From contig NZ_QOWC01000025.1 of NCBI RefSeq assembly GCF_003574465.1, positions 1 to 54,122 on the forward strand: DNA of 54,122 bases, given 5' to 3'. Origin of the DNA: Methylobacterium crusticola. GTDB taxonomy: Bacteria > Pseudomonadota > Alphaproteobacteria > Rhizobiales > Beijerinckiaceae. The position numbers and the translations under genes were made by a program. The notes under the pieces are model-generated. The model had not been told where the DNA came from. It searched no databases and saw only the letters and a list, made by a program, of their open reading frames with translations. This document shows, piece after piece, positions 25,654 through 35,166 of this stretch (the first letter of the stretch is position 1; each line of letters opens with the position of its first letter).

Positions 25654-25827
25654 ATGCGCAAGTTCAGCTTGATCGCGGCCGCCTTTGCGCTGGCAACGGG
25701 TGCGTTCTGGATGACGATGCTGACTTCCCCGCCGAAGTCGCAGGCGAAGATCGCAGCCGGCATCGACACGCGCGAGCTGACCCTCAAGCTCAACCTCGAT
25801 CGCGGCGCGACCTACGATCCCTACTGA
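25654..25827 (+). CDS. Small exported or membrane-anchored peptide
   Basis: This 57-residue protein begins with MRKFSLIAAAFALATGAFWMT, a signal peptide or N-terminal anchor, followed by a 35-residue charged tail ending RGATYDPY. The ATG is chosen because GGAGAG lies 6 bases upstream; an in-frame ATG 28 codons earlier lacks a ribosome site. No Cys is present. Function unknown. Confidence 0.65.
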   Translation: MRKFSLIAAAFALATGAFWMTMLTSPPKSQAKIAAGIDTRELTLKLNLDRGATYDPY

Positions 25828-26310
25828 GCGCCGCCGCGGGTCGCCGCGCGCCGCATCAGGCCGCAGCGCGCGCGCCCCGGCCGCAACGTCGCCGGGCACT
25901 CCGCGTTCTCGAGCGCCGGGAGGCGGCCCGAAGGCGCCGCTCGGGCGGCCGGCGAGGCCACGAGGGCGAACGCGGCGCCCCGGGAATCCCGGCACTGCAC
26001 GACCCAGCTCCCGCCGGGGACCTGGCGGGACCCCATCGGCACCTCGCCGCCCGCCCGGGTCACGCGCTCCACCGCGCCCGGCGACGGTGAAGTCGTAGAG
26101 CCGGAACGGCGCCGGGAGGGCCCCGGGCCTCGTCATCATGCCGCCGAGGGCCGGGCGCGACCGGGGCGGGCGCCTCGCCCGGGGGCGCGAACAGCATGAA
26201 CGGCGCGCCCTGCGGATCGGCGACGACCGCGCAGCGGCCGATGCCCGAGGTGTCGGCCGGGGCCCGGTGGACGCTGCCGCCGTCCCGCGCGACCGCCGCG
26301 TCGGATGGCC
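25821..26310 (-). pseudogene. Decayed VOC/glyoxalase-family gene
   Basis: The minus strand preserves two-domain VOC protein pieces in different frames. The first (about 26310-26160) reads SDAAVARDGGSVHRAPADTS and then GIGRCAVVADPQGAPFMLFAP, the end of domain 1. A second frame then gives GGMMTRPGALPAPFRLYDF. A third frame gives ERVTRAGGEVPMGSRQVPGG and SWVVQCRDSRGAAFALVAS. Roughly 50 residues of domain 2 are missing between the first two pieces, and a second frame change lies near 26080. The N-terminal half of domain 1 is absent. The gene cannot make a complete protein. Confidence 0.75.
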
Positions 26311-26611
26311 TCTCGGACGGTGGGTTCAACCGGAGCCCGGCCCTCGGCGCGGATCCCGGCCGATCCGAGGTGCCGCGCCTGACGGACCGCCGGGCCCACG
26401 GCGCGCCGGGAACCCGGGCACGGGGGTGCATCGCCGCCATCCGAACGTATAGGTTGGTTCGCCACGCGCACCGTGGCTTCCTCGCCGGGGTCGACGGGCC
26501 GCGGCGCCGGCGGGCCCGCGGCGGTCCCGGGTCCGCGGCCGGCCCCGGCGCGCCCTCCGTCGCGCCCGGTCGCTCCGGCTGGCCGTGCCAACACCGTTCA
26601 GCGAGGACATC

Positions 26612-28348
26612 ATGTCGACCAGCACCGTCGCCGACCTGATCGCCGAGACCCTGCAGCAGGTCGGCGTCGCGCGCATCTACGGCATCGTGGGCGACAGCCT
26701 CAACGGGCTCACCGAGGCCCTGCGCCGGCGCGGCACCATCGACTGGGTCCACGTCCGGCACGAGGAGGCCGCCGCCTTCGCGGCGGCCGGCGAGGCGCAG
26801 GTCACCGGCCGGCTCGCGGTCTGCGCCGGATCCTGCGGGCCCGGCAACCTGCACCTCATCAACGGCCTCTACGACGCCCAGCGCACCCGGACCCCGGTGC
26901 TGGCCATCGCGGCGCAGATCCCCTCGGCCGAGATCGGCGGCGGCTACTTCCAGGAGACGCACCCCCAGACCCTGTTCCAGGAGTGCAGCGTCTACTGCGA
27001 GCTGGTGTCGGACCCCGCCCAGATGCCCTACGTCCTGGAGAACGCCATCCGGGCGGCGGTCGGCCGGCGCGGCGTCGCCGTCGTGGTGGTGCCGGGCGAC
27101 GTGGCGCTCCGGCCGGCCCCGCGCCGGGGCATCGCCCCCAATGCCGGCCTGCTGCCGCCGGTCCCCGTCGTCACCCCCGGCGAGGCCGAGCTCGACGCGC
27201 TCGCCCGCCTCCTCGACGGGGCCGAGCGCGTCACCCTGTTCTGCGGCCGCGGCTGCGCCGGCGCCCGTGCCGGGCTCATGCGGCTCGCCGAGACGCTCAA
27301 GAGCCCCATCGTGCACGCGCTCGGCGGCAAGGAGCACGTCGAGTTCGACAACCCCTACGACGTCGGCATGACGGGCTTCATCGGCTTCGCGTCGGGCTAC
27401 GAGGCCATGCACGCCTGCGACGTGCTCCTGATGCTGGGCACCGACTTCCCCTACAAGCAGTTCCTGCCCGCCGACGCCCGGATCGCCCAGGTCGACATCC
27501 GCCCCGAGAACCTCGGGCGCCGCTGCCGGCTCGACCTCGGCCTCGTCGGGGACGTCGGCGCGACCATCGCGGGCCTGCTCCCGCGGCTGACGCCCAGGAC
27601 CGACCGGGCGCACCTCGACGACAGCCTCGCGCGCTACCGCCGCGCCCGCCAGGGGCTCGACCAGCTCGCGCAGGGGACGCCCGGGCGCACGCCGATCCAT
27701 CCGCAGTACCTGGCGCGGCTGGTGAGCGAGGCGGCGGCGGACGACGCGGTCTTCACCTTCGACGTCGGCACGCCGACGATCTGGGCGGCGCGCTACCTGA
27801 CGATGAACGGGCGCCGGCGCCTCGTGGGGTCGCTGTCGCACGGCTCGATGGCCAACGCCCTGCCGCAGGCCCTCGGCGTGCAGGCGGCGCAGCCCGGGCG
27901 GCAGGTCGTGTCGCTCTCGGGCGACGGCGGCTTCACCATGCTGATGGGCGACCTGATCACGCTGAAGCAGATGAGCCTGCCCGTGAAGGTCGTGATCTTC
28001 AACAACGGCACGCTCGGGTTCGTCGCCCTGGAGATGAAGGCGGCGGGCTTCGTCGAGCTCGGCACGGCGCTGGAGAACCCGGACTTCGCCGCCATGGCCC
28101 GCGCCATGGGGATCCACGGCGTGCGGGTCGAGGACCCGGGCGATCTCCCGGACGCGGTGGCGTCGGTGCTGGCCCATGACGGACCGGCGCTCCTCGACGT
28201 GGTCACGGCCACGCAGGAGCTCTCGATGCCGCCGACCATCGGGCTCGAGCAGGTCAAGGGCTTCGGCCTCTGGCTCATCCGCGCCGTGATGAGCGGGCGC
28301 GGCGACGAGGTGGTCGACCTCGCCAGGACCAACCTCCTGCCCCGCTGA
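26612..28348 (+). CDS. poxB: Thiamine-diphosphate enzyme, PoxB-like pyruvate oxidase/dehydrogenase
   Basis: This 578-residue protein matches PoxB (about 572 residues). It has the N-terminal catalytic glutamate region [15 protein letters not shown] near residue 50, a central FAD/Rossmann-like domain, and the C-terminal ThDP motif [15 protein letters not shown]...NN near residue 445-475. Such enzymes decarboxylate pyruvate to acetate, passing electrons to quinone through FAD. The C-terminus has the tail usual in quinone-dependent members, but other ThDP oxidases are possible. The ATG at 26612 follows GAGGAC. It is convergent with the bicupin gene and appears monocistronic. Confidence 0.88.
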   Translation: MSTSTVADLIAETLQQVGVARIYGIVGDSLNGLTEALRRRGTIDWVHVRHEEAAAFAAAGEAQVTGRLAVCAGSCGPGNLHLINGLYDAQRTRTPVLAIAAQIPSAEIGGGYFQETHPQTLFQECSVYCELVSDPAQMPYVLENAIRAAVGRRGVAVVVVPGDVALRPAPRRGIAPNAGLLPPVPVVTPGEAELDALARLLDGAERVTLFCGRGCAGARAGLMRLAETLKSPIVHALGGKEHVEFDNPYDVGMTGFIGFASGYEAMHACDVLLMLGTDFPYKQFLPADARIAQVDIRPENLGRRCRLDLGLVGDVGATIAGLLPRLTPRTDRAHLDDSLARYRRARQGLDQLAQGTPGRTPIHPQYLARLVSEAAADDAVFTFDVGTPTIWAARYLTMNGRRRLVGSLSHGSMANALPQALGVQAAQPGRQVVSLSGDGGFTMLMGDLITLKQMSLPVKVVIFNNGTLGFVALEMKAAGFVELGTALENPDFAAMARAMGIHGVRVEDPGDLPDAVASVLAHDGPALLDVVTATQELSMPPTIGLEQVKGFGLWLIRAVMSGRGDEVVDLARTNLLPR

Positions 28349-28408
28349 GGCGGCGCGCACCGGGCTGTCCTCGTCCGGGGCGGACCGCCGCCGCGGCGGC
28401 CGGGCAGG

Positions 28409-28438
28409 GGGGCCGCCCGGTCTCGGTCGGGCGGCCCC
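28409..28438. terminator. Bidirectional hairpin between poxB-like and bicupin genes
   Basis: GGGGCCGCCCG and CGGGCGGCCCC form a perfect 11-base-pair stem with an 8-base loop in the convergent spacer. It is a strong hairpin without a U-tract. Confidence 0.6.
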
Positions 28439-28482
28439 GGGGACACGGCCTGCGCCCGCCCGGGGTCGGCGAGGCGGGCCCG

Positions 28483-29727
28483 TCAGCCCGGGACGAGGCC
28501 CGGCCGGTCGGCGGGGAAGCGGCGCAGCACCGCCGGATCGACGTTCAGGTGCTGGGCGACGAGGTCGGCCGGCGTGTGGGTCAGCCAGTCGGACAGGCTG
28601 ATCTCCTGGTACTCGCCGGTCCGGAACACCGCGAGGAAGATCAGGTCGGTGCTGCCCGTGTTCTTGACGTAGTGGCCGTTGCTCTTGCGGACGTAGCCGA
28701 TGTCGCCGGCCCGGAAATCCGCCGTCTGCGCCCGCGGGCCTGCGTCGAAGACCGTCATGCGCCCCTCGCCCTGCACGTAGTACTGCCACTCGTCGGCGTT
28801 GGGGTGCCAGTGCATCTCCCGCATCGCGCCCGGCCTGATCACCTCGACGGCGGCCGCGATGGTCTTCGAGATCCTGAAGGTCCGGCTGTCGGCCATCTGC
28901 AGGCGCCCGGACGCGTTCTCGCGCACCGGCGTGCTCGCCTCGAGCGAGAAGGTGAAGGGCTCGGGCGGCGCGCCGCCCGCGGCCACCTGCGCCTGGTCGG
29001 CCGGCAGCGGCCCCGGCTCGCGCCCCTGGAAGATCCAGAGGTCGGTGAGGGGGATCGACGCGAAGGTGGCAGCCGGCACGCCGAAGTTCAGCGCGAGGTC
29101 CTCGGGCGGGGTGTGGGCGAGCCAGTCGGTCAGGAGCAGCGTGCCGTACTCGGACTGGCTGCCGTCGTCGAAGACGATGAGGAACTCGCACCCCTCCGGC
29201 CCGAGCCCCTGGAGGGAGTGGGGCATCCCGGCCGGGAAGTACCAGAGATCGCCCCGGCGGACGTCCTGCACGACGGCGCGCCCGCCCGCATCGAGCACGG
29301 TGATGCGGCAGCGCCCGTTGGTCACGTAGGCCCACTCGGCGGCGAGGTGCCAGTGCATCTCCCGGATGCCGCCGGCATCGAGCCGCATGTTCACGCCCGA
29401 GACCGTGGTCGAGATCGCGAAGTCGGCCTGCGTGACCTGGCGCGCCCAGCCGCCGCGCTGGATGCGCTTGTGGGCCGTGTTGAAGGAGGACCAGAAGGTC
29501 GGCATGTCGCCGACATCGGTCGCCGGCGGGTTCTGCGCGGACGGGAACTGCGCCGCGAGGGGCGGGCTCCGGGGGCCGGGATCGGCGAGGGCCCCGGGGC
29601 TCGCGTTGACGGCGCCCTGCGGCGGCGCGTCGGGGTTCCCGAAGGAGGCGGCGCGGCCCGGCGTGGCGGCGGCGAGGCTCCCCGTGGCCGCGAGGGCGAG
29701 GATGCTGCGTCGGGAGAGAGGGTCCAT
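28483..29727 (-). CDS. oxdC: Bicupin, oxalate decarboxylase-like, exported
   Basis: This 414-residue protein has a Tat-like signal (SRRSILALAATGSLAAAT) and two cupin domains. Each carries its metal set: domain 1 REMHWHLAAEWAY (H125, H127, E131), and domain 2 REMHWHPNADEWQYY (H306, H308, E313). The lid loop that decides between decarboxylase and oxidase in OxdC reads SEYGT here (E193), against SENST in Bacillus OxdC. The catalytic glutamate is kept, so a decarboxylase making formate and CO2 from oxalate is favoured. An export signal would place it in the periplasm. Substitution of the last lid residues is notable. AAGGACC precedes the ATG. Confidence 0.9.
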   Translation of the reverse strand: MDPLSRRSILALAATGSLAAATPGRAASFGNPDAPPQGAVNASPGALADPGPRSPPLAAQFPSAQNPPATDVGDMPTFWSSFNTAHKRIQRGGWARQVTQADFAISTTVSGVNMRLDAGGIREMHWHLAAEWAYVTNGRCRITVLDAGGRAVVQDVRRGDLWYFPAGMPHSLQGLGPEGCEFLIVFDDGSQSEYGTLLLTDWLAHTPPEDLALNFGVPAATFASIPLTDLWIFQGREPGPLPADQAQVAAGGAPPEPFTFSLEASTPVRENASGRLQMADSRTFRISKTIAAAVEVIRPGAMREMHWHPNADEWQYYVQGEGRMTVFDAGPRAQTADFRAGDIGYVRKSNGHYVKNTGSTDLIFLAVFRTGEYQEISLSDWLTHTPADLVAQHLNVDPAVLRRFPADRPGLVPG

Positions 29728-30174
29728 GACAGGTCCTTATCCGGGGGTGACCCGGGGCTGGCAGGCCGGCGCGCCGGACGGGCGGCGCGCACCCGCGGAC
29801 GGCAAGCAGGTGCGCGCCCGGAGAGGCGGCGCGATGTCGCGTGACGGTCGTGTGCGGAAGCGCGCGTGTTCGAGGCCGGAGGGCCTCGGAATGTCTGGCC
29901 TGTGCTACGACGGGAAAGAATAGACCGGCCCGATCCCCGATCAATCATCCCGACGTATGAGGCGATCACCCGGCCGGATCGCCGCCGGCCCGCATCCTGC
30001 CAGCCGGAGCCTCGCTGCGCGGATGCGCGTGCGCGGCCTCCCGCCGGAGGGCAGGGCGGGGCCGAGACGGCGCCGGGCGCGCAGGCGCAGCCGCGCCCGA
30101 CGGGACCGCGTCGGGAGCGGTCGGCGGCCCTGGGTGGTCTTTCGCCCGCACCCCCGATCGGCGAGGATTCGGGC
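29728..30174. other. Gene-free spacer upstream of the bicupin and MmcQ-type genes
   Basis: This 447-base divergent spacer shows no convincing gene. It holds a perfect hairpin CGAGGCC-GGAG-GGCCTCG at 29871-29888 and an AT-richer stretch near 29900-29950 that could contain the two promoters. Confidence 0.5.
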
Positions 30175-30525
30175 ATGACCTGGGACGACGTGCTCGCAAG
30201 CGGCCTGACGCTGCCCGGCATGGAGGCTTCGACCTCCTACGGCACACCCGCCCTCAAGGTGAGGGGCAGGCTCGTGACGCGCCTGCGTACCGAGGATGAC
30301 AGCCTCGTTCTCCACGGCGTCCCGCCGGACGAGCGCGAGGTGCTGATGGCGGTCGACCCCCGGGTCTTCCACGTCACGCCCCACTACGCCGGGCATCCAG
30401 CGGTTCTGGCTCGGTTGGCGGCCTTGGAGCCTGAGCGGCTCTGGCCCTTCCTGGTGCGTCGCTGGCGGGAGGTGGCGCCCAGGCGCGCCGTCGCCGGCTT
30501 CGACGCAGCGCGGGTCGGGGAGTGA
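30175..30525 (+). CDS. MmcQ/YjbR family protein
   Basis: This 116-residue protein matches the MmcQ/YjbR fold in length and pattern: an N-terminal SYGTPALKVRGRLVTRLR segment, a middle VLHGVPPDEREVLMAVDPRV stretch, and a C-terminal basic helix with WPFLVRRWREVAPRRAVAGF. Such proteins are cytoplasmic and thought to bind DNA, with poorly known roles. The ATG at 30175 has GAGGATTC upstream. The in-frame open region before it is random GC-rich sequence. Confidence 0.85.
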   Translation: MTWDDVLASGLTLPGMEASTSYGTPALKVRGRLVTRLRTEDDSLVLHGVPPDEREVLMAVDPRVFHVTPHYAGHPAVLARLAALEPERLWPFLVRRWREVAPRRAVAGFDAARVGE

Positions 30526-30688
30526 CGGATCGGGAGGCCGCACCCGTCGGCTCCGACCGCGGCGGGCTCCCGCCGCACGCCCTCGGCCTGTCCACGAAGG
30601 TGTCGAGGCAGGCCGGGGCCGCATCCCGCGGGGCCGGGAGCGAAATGCCCGCCGAGGCGCGCCGACGGCTGCGCGGTCGCGCCGGCCC

Positions 30689-30937
30689 TCAATGAAGTTC
30701 GTAGCAGTTTGAGATGACCCGCGGGTTTCTCGTCACGTCGTACAGATTGGAGCACTGGACAAGAAAGTTCACATCCTTCTTGCGAAACAAGATCACCGTG
30801 GAGCGGCTGTCGAAGGTTCCAACGTACCCGGCAACGTCCCAGCCCTCGGCGAGGAGACGCCCGATGGTTCGAGGCGGCTCGGCTGCCGACACGCCGCTCC
30901 AGACGCAGAGACCGAACAGGCCGAGCCAGTACCGCAT
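30689..30937 (-). CDS. Small secreted protein, unknown function
   Basis: This 82-residue protein begins MRYWLGLFGLCVWSGVSAAE, a signal peptide cleaved around A19. The mature part has about 63 residues with two Cys (in VQCSNLYD and SNCYELH) that could form a disulfide. The pattern WDVAGYVGTFDSRSTVILFR reads as beta strands. GGAGG lies 6 bases upstream of the ATG. Function unknown. Confidence 0.75.
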   Translation of the reverse strand: MRYWLGLFGLCVWSGVSAAEPPRTIGRLLAEGWDVAGYVGTFDSRSTVILFRKKDVNFLVQCSNLYDVTRNPRVISNCYELH

Positions 30938-31426
30938 CGCAATCCTCCACATCCGGCACCCGCGCGGGGAGCCGCTCTCGATCGCCCGGGACCAGCCTCG
31001 ACCCCGGTCCCGACGAGGATTCCAACCCGCCGGCGGCTGCCCCGGCCGCTGCCCGTCCCGGATCCCTTCGATCCGCGTCGGCGTCCCACCGAGCCTGGAC
31101 CCGGCGCGGGCCCGCCGGAGCACGGCATCGCCGAAGACCGGACAGGCGCGGATGACGGCCTCCTGCCGGTCCGTTCCGCGCGCCTCAGGCCGCGGCGACG
31201 ATCCCGACGACGGACGCGAGGTCCGGCAGAGCGATGTCGGGCATCCGTTCCTCCTGCGGCGACGCACCTCGCGGGCCGCGGGCCAAGGCGTCCCCACCGG
31301 GCTCAACGCGCCGCGATCGGGTTTCGCGCCGCGGGACGGGAAGCCGGGTCGCTCGCAACCCGGAGGGCCTCCGCCCGCGCCCCGATCGGCCGGGCACGGC
31401 GTCGATGCCGGCATCGGCACGGGTCG
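30938..31426. other. Spacer with a possible micro-ORF
   Basis: About 490 bases between the small secreted protein and the photolyase gene. The only item with support is a 19-codon minus-strand ORF at 31185-31244. The rest shows no recognisable gene on either strand. Confidence 0.5.
31185..31244 (-). CDS. Possible 19-residue micro-protein or leader peptide
   Basis: A start codon lies 4 bases behind AGGAGG and is followed by 19 codons (MPDIALPDLASVVGIVAAA) and a stop. The peptide is hydrophobic. No clear gene follows directly, so a leader role is uncertain; it may be the remnant of a longer gene. Confidence 0.35.
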   Translation of the reverse strand: MPDIALPDLASVVGIVAAA

Positions 31427-32914
31427 TCAGATCGGCGCCACGCCGCTCAGGTAGGGATCGACGGGCGGCTCGGCCGGCACCGCGAGCCGAAGGGTCTCGC
31501 GCCCCGCCGCCCGGGCGATCCAGGCAGGGCCGCCCACCTGCTTGCGGATCGACGCGTCCGTCCGCGTCGAGACGAGGCCGTAGATCGGCCGCCGGCCGTA
31601 GCCGGGCGCGGCGTCACCGAATGCCCAGGCCAGGTTGCCGTAGGTCGAGGGGTCGCGGCCGTCCAGGCTCAACCGGTCATTGAGGTAGCACGCGGTCGCC
31701 CAGCCCGTCTCCGGGCTCGGCGTCATCGCGATCACGCGCTTGGCCCAGTACATGCGCAGGTTGTTGTGCATCCAGCCATCGAGCAGGTACTGCTTCTGGC
31801 ACGCGTTCCAGGTCTCGTCGGCGGTCTCGCCCGCCACCAGCGCGGCCAGGGTCTCGAGCTCGGGTCGCGCGTCGCCGGCGTGCTCCGCCAGTTCGCGGCG
31901 GGCCCAGGCCGGCACGCGGGCGAAGCTCTCCGGCACGGGCATGGTGCGGGCCTTGTAGTGGAACCACTCGCGCCAGGTTCCCAGCTCGTCCAGGAACTTG
32001 CCGCGGGCGTCCGGCTCGACGTCGGCGGCCTGGGCCGCGGCCACGATCTCCCGCGGGCCGACCACGCCGAAATGGAGGTACGGCGACAGGGTGCTCGCGC
32101 CCTCGGGCCGGCTCGCATTGTTGCGCGCGCCGGCATAGGCCGGCAGAACCTCGTCCCGCAGCCGCACGAGCCGCGCGGCCACCTCGGCCCGGGTCGCCGG
32201 GAACAGGGCGGATGGCGGCAGGGCGTGGTCGATCGCGCAGGTCGCCACCAGGGCGTCGAGGGCCGGGTCGTCGAGGTCGGCGAGCAGGTCGGGCTCGTAG
32301 GGCAGCGGACCCGCGTAGGGGCCGGCGTCGGAGACCTCGTCCACCCAGCCGTACCAGGTCTCACGGACCCGCTCGTGACGCCGGCGGAAGGCGGAGGTCG
32401 TGCCGACCCCCTGCTCGATCGCGGCCGGCGGCACGACGCAGGCGGCGTTGACGGCGAAGACCGCGCCCTGCGCCCGGGCGGCGAAGCGCTCCGCCTGCCA
32501 CTGCGCCACGAACGCGGGCTGGTCCTCCAGCACCACGGCGGCGGCGTGCTCGGCGAGGCGGTAGACGAGACCGCGCTCGCGCTTGGCCGCCCGGTCGACG
32601 AACTGGACGCAGGAGAGCCCGCGGGCGCGGCACTCGCGTCCGAGGTCCCGCGATGCGCCGAGGACGAAGCGGTGCAGGCGGTCCGAGGCGAACGGGTAAT
32701 CCTCCCGCACGCCGTGATAGACGAGGACCGGCAGGCCGTGGGCGTTGCCGAGGCGGATGGCGGCGTCGATGACGGGGTTGTCGACGGCGCGCAGCGCCTG
32801 CTGGAGCCAGCACAGAACGTAGCGCGAAGCCCTGACGGGCCGGGCGGCATTCAGGGCGCGGACGCGGGGTGCTTCACGCCAGTTCGCGAGGGTCGGCGGC
32901 AGATCGTGATCCAT
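31427..32914 (-). CDS. phrB: Class II-like deoxyribodipyrimidine photolyase
   Basis: This 495-residue protein repairs cyclobutane pyrimidine dimers using light and FAD. The N-terminus has the class II style VRASRYVLCWLQQALRAV and LVYHGVREDYPFASDRLH. The C-terminal FAD domain has WMHNNLRMYWAKRVIAM and YLNDRLSLDGRDPSTYGN, again class II-like. It sits alone on the minus strand, divergent from the MscS gene. Start ATG at 32914. Confidence 0.9.
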   Translation of the reverse strand: MDHDLPPTLANWREAPRVRALNAARPVRASRYVLCWLQQALRAVDNPVIDAAIRLGNAHGLPVLVYHGVREDYPFASDRLHRFVLGASRDLGRECRARGLSCVQFVDRAAKRERGLVYRLAEHAAAVVLEDQPAFVAQWQAERFAARAQGAVFAVNAACVVPPAAIEQGVGTTSAFRRRHERVRETWYGWVDEVSDAGPYAGPLPYEPDLLADLDDPALDALVATCAIDHALPPSALFPATRAEVAARLVRLRDEVLPAYAGARNNASRPEGASTLSPYLHFGVVGPREIVAAAQAADVEPDARGKFLDELGTWREWFHYKARTMPVPESFARVPAWARRELAEHAGDARPELETLAALVAGETADETWNACQKQYLLDGWMHNNLRMYWAKRVIAMTPSPETGWATACYLNDRLSLDGRDPSTYGNLAWAFGDAAPGYGRRPIYGLVSTRTDASIRKQVGGPAWIARAAGRETLRLAVPAEPPVDPYLSGVAPI

Positions 32915-33261
32915 GCGGCTCGAACGGGCGGGACCGCGCGCGGGTTCAAGGTCCGCCGAGCGGCATTTTTGCGCGACCCTGCGTCGGGCGGGCGACCGCG
33001 CGGCCCCGCCCCGACGTCGCGATCCGCGAGGCCGGCGGGCACCGGCCCGGCGGCGCTAGCCTCGGCTTCCCGCCATGCCGGCCCCGGCCCCGGCCCCTTG
33101 ACGTGCGGATCCTGGCCCCGCGCCGGCAAGCAGGATCCCGGGTCGAGAGCTCGGGTCCCCGTCCTCGCGCGCGGCACGCTCCGGCAGGTCCGCCGGGTGG
33201 CGCGATCCGCACGGTGGTGTAGGAGGGTGCGACACCTCGGCGGTGTCGCGTCGTTCTCGTT
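32915..33261. other. Divergent spacer, photolyase / MscS
   Basis: About 350 bases with no supported gene. Both flanking genes point outward, so it should hold two promoters; I see no clear element. Confidence 0.4.
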
Positions 33262-35166
33262 GTGCGGGTCGCAGTCCATGCGGGCAAGCCGGTCGTGGTG
33301 AGGTTCCGGCTCATCGGGTGCCTGGCGGTGGTCGCCGCCCTGTCGACGCTCCCGACCGCGGCACGCGCGCAGACGCCGGCGCCCGGCTTCGGCGGCCTGG
33401 CGCTCAGCCGCGACGTCGACCTGCGCCTGCGGACGATCCGCGACCGGTCGGACGACCTGGCAGCGGCGGCGGCCGACGTCCCCGCGGCGACCGCCAGGGC
33501 GGCGGCGGTGCTCGTCGCCGACGAGGGAGCGACGCCGGCCGGCCTGGTCGCGCGCCTTCTCCTCCTCTGGCTCGGCGGCTGGCTGTCCGAGCGGCTGTTC
33601 TGGCGCTGGTCCGCCCCCTGGACGCACCGGATCGTCGACAGCCCGCTGGAGAGCGCGCGGCAGAGGCTCCGGGCGCAGGCCCGGCGCCTCCTGTTCGCCC
33701 AGAGCCTCGTCCTGAGCTTCGCGGCCGGTGCCTGCCTCGCCTACCTCGTCGCCGCGCCGCCGGGCGCGGCGGGCGTCATGGCGCTCGACACGCTCCTGGC
33801 CATCCTGGCCGTGCGCAGTGCGCGCGTCGTCGGCCGCTTCCTGTTCGCGCCCGGCGGCCCGCGGCTGCGTCTCGTGGCCCTGCCCACGAAGGCGGCGTGG
33901 CGTGCCCAGCACGGGCTCACCGTACTGGCGGCGACCGTGGCGGCGGGGCTGCTGTGGACGGCCCTGCTGCGGCTGGGCGGCGCGGCGCCGGCGACGACCG
34001 ACGCGGTGACGAGCCTGACGCTGCTCGTCGCCGCGCTGCTGGTGCCGGTCGTCGTGGGCGCGGTCGTGCGATCGTCGCGGGAGGCCGAGCGGCGCTCGCC
34101 CCGCCCGGTCGCCGTCGCCCTGGCGCTCGTTCCGGCCTCCTCGTGGCTGCTGGCGCAGTCCGGCCTGTCCAGTGCCGCCTGGGCCGTGCTGGTGCTGGGC
34201 CTCGCGCCGGCCGTCTCGCTGGCCCTGGGGGACGCGGCCCGGACGGTCGCGTTCGGACCCAACCGCACCGGCGCGCTGACGCGCGAGGAGCGCATCGTCG
34301 CGCGGGCCGCCCGCAACGTCGCCCTGATCGCGGCCCTGCTGCTCCTCGTCGAGGGCCTTCCCGGGGCGGAAGGGGGCCTGGGCCTGACCGTGACCGCCGA
34401 GGTCGTGTCCGCCCTGCTGATCCTGCTCGGGACGGACCTCGTCTGGCAGGTCATCCGCAGCCTCATCGACCGGGGCCTCGCCCACGTGGGCGACGATCCG
34501 CGCGCCGACCGCCTCGCCACGGTCCTGCCCGCCATCCGCACGGTCGTGCTCGTCGCCCTCTCGGTCACGGCGGCCCTGAGCATCGCCTCCGCCTTCGGCC
34601 TGCAGATCGGCCCCCTCCTGGCGGGCGCGGGCGTGGTCGGCCTGACGATCGGGTTCGGCGCCCAGGCGCTGGTGCGCGACGTCATCGCGGGCTTCTTCCT
34701 GCTGCTGGACGATGCCTTCCGGGTGGGCGAGACCATCGAGAGCGGCAACCTGCAAGGTCAGGTCGAGGCGTTCTCGTTGCGCTCCGTCCGGCTGCGCGAC
34801 GACAACGGACACATGCACACGGTCGCGTTCGGCGAATTGAAGGCCGTGACCAACTTCTCACGGGACTGGGCGGGGCTGGAGGTGCCGGTCTACGTGCCCC
34901 ACGGCGTGGCCTACGAGGCGGCCGCGGGCCTGATCCAGGCGGCGATCGCCGGCGTCGAGGCCGACGAGGCGCTGAGCGCCGTGCTGACGGTGCCCCCGAG
35001 GTTTCTGGGCGCAACCGGCCTGTCGGAGACGTCCGTCCGGCTCGCGGTGCTGATCCGCACGGTTCCCGGCAGCCAGGCCAGGGTGCGCTCGGAGCTGCTG
35101 CGCCGCGTCCTCGCGGGCGCGGCCGCCGCGGACGTCCCGCTCGGCTCAAGCCTGCGCACCGGGTGA
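33262..35166 (+). CDS. MscS-family mechanosensitive channel
   Basis: This 634-residue membrane protein has a signal peptide (RLIGCLAVVAALSTLPTAARAQ), a periplasmic N-terminal stretch, about nine hydrophobic segments, and the MscS core: LLAGAGVVGLTIGFGAQALVR forms the pore helix and DVIAGFFLLLDDAFRVG leads into the beta domain. It relieves osmotic downshock. The N-terminal extension makes it much larger than MscS (286 residues), like YbiO/MscK-type channels. GTG at 33262 begins the longest frame; a GTG at 33298 directly before the signal peptide is equally possible. Confidence 0.9.
   Translation: MRVAVHAGKPVVVRFRLIGCLAVVAALSTLPTAARAQTPAPGFGGLALSRDVDLRLRTIRDRSDDLAAAAADVPAATARAAAVLVADEGATPAGLVARLLLLWLGGWLSERLFWRWSAPWTHRIVDSPLESARQRLRAQARRLLFAQSLVLSFAAGACLAYLVAAPPGAAGVMALDTLLAILAVRSARVVGRFLFAPGGPRLRLVALPTKAAWRAQHGLTVLAATVAAGLLWTALLRLGGAAPATTDAVTSLTLLVAALLVPVVVGAVVRSSREAERRSPRPVAVALALVPASSWLLAQSGLSSAAWAVLVLGLAPAVSLALGDAARTVAFGPNRTGALTREERIVARAARNVALIAALLLLVEGLPGAEGGLGLTVTAEVVSALLILLGTDLVWQVIRSLIDRGLAHVGDDPRADRLATVLPAIRTVVLVALSVTAALSIASAFGLQIGPLLAGAGVVGLTIGFGAQALVRDVIAGFFLLLDDAFRVGETIESGNLQGQVEAFSLRSVRLRDDNGHMHTVAFGELKAVTNFSRDWAGLEVPVYVPHGVAYEAAAGLIQAAIAGVEADEALSAVLTVPPRFLGATGLSETSVRLAVLIRTVPGSQARVRSELLRRVLAGAAAADVPLGSSLRTG

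Noticed and set aside
26060..29944. Very long minus-strand open frame across the poxB-like gene
   Set aside because: An artefact of GC-rich codons; only its last part carries real VOC residues, which belong to the pseudogene.
29866..30174. Extended N-terminus for the MmcQ/YjbR protein
   Set aside because: The extension is basic, low-complexity and lacks a ribosome site; the family length fits a start at 30175.
32946..33314. Minus-strand frame before the photolyase gene
   Set aside because: No ribosome site and Arg-rich random composition.
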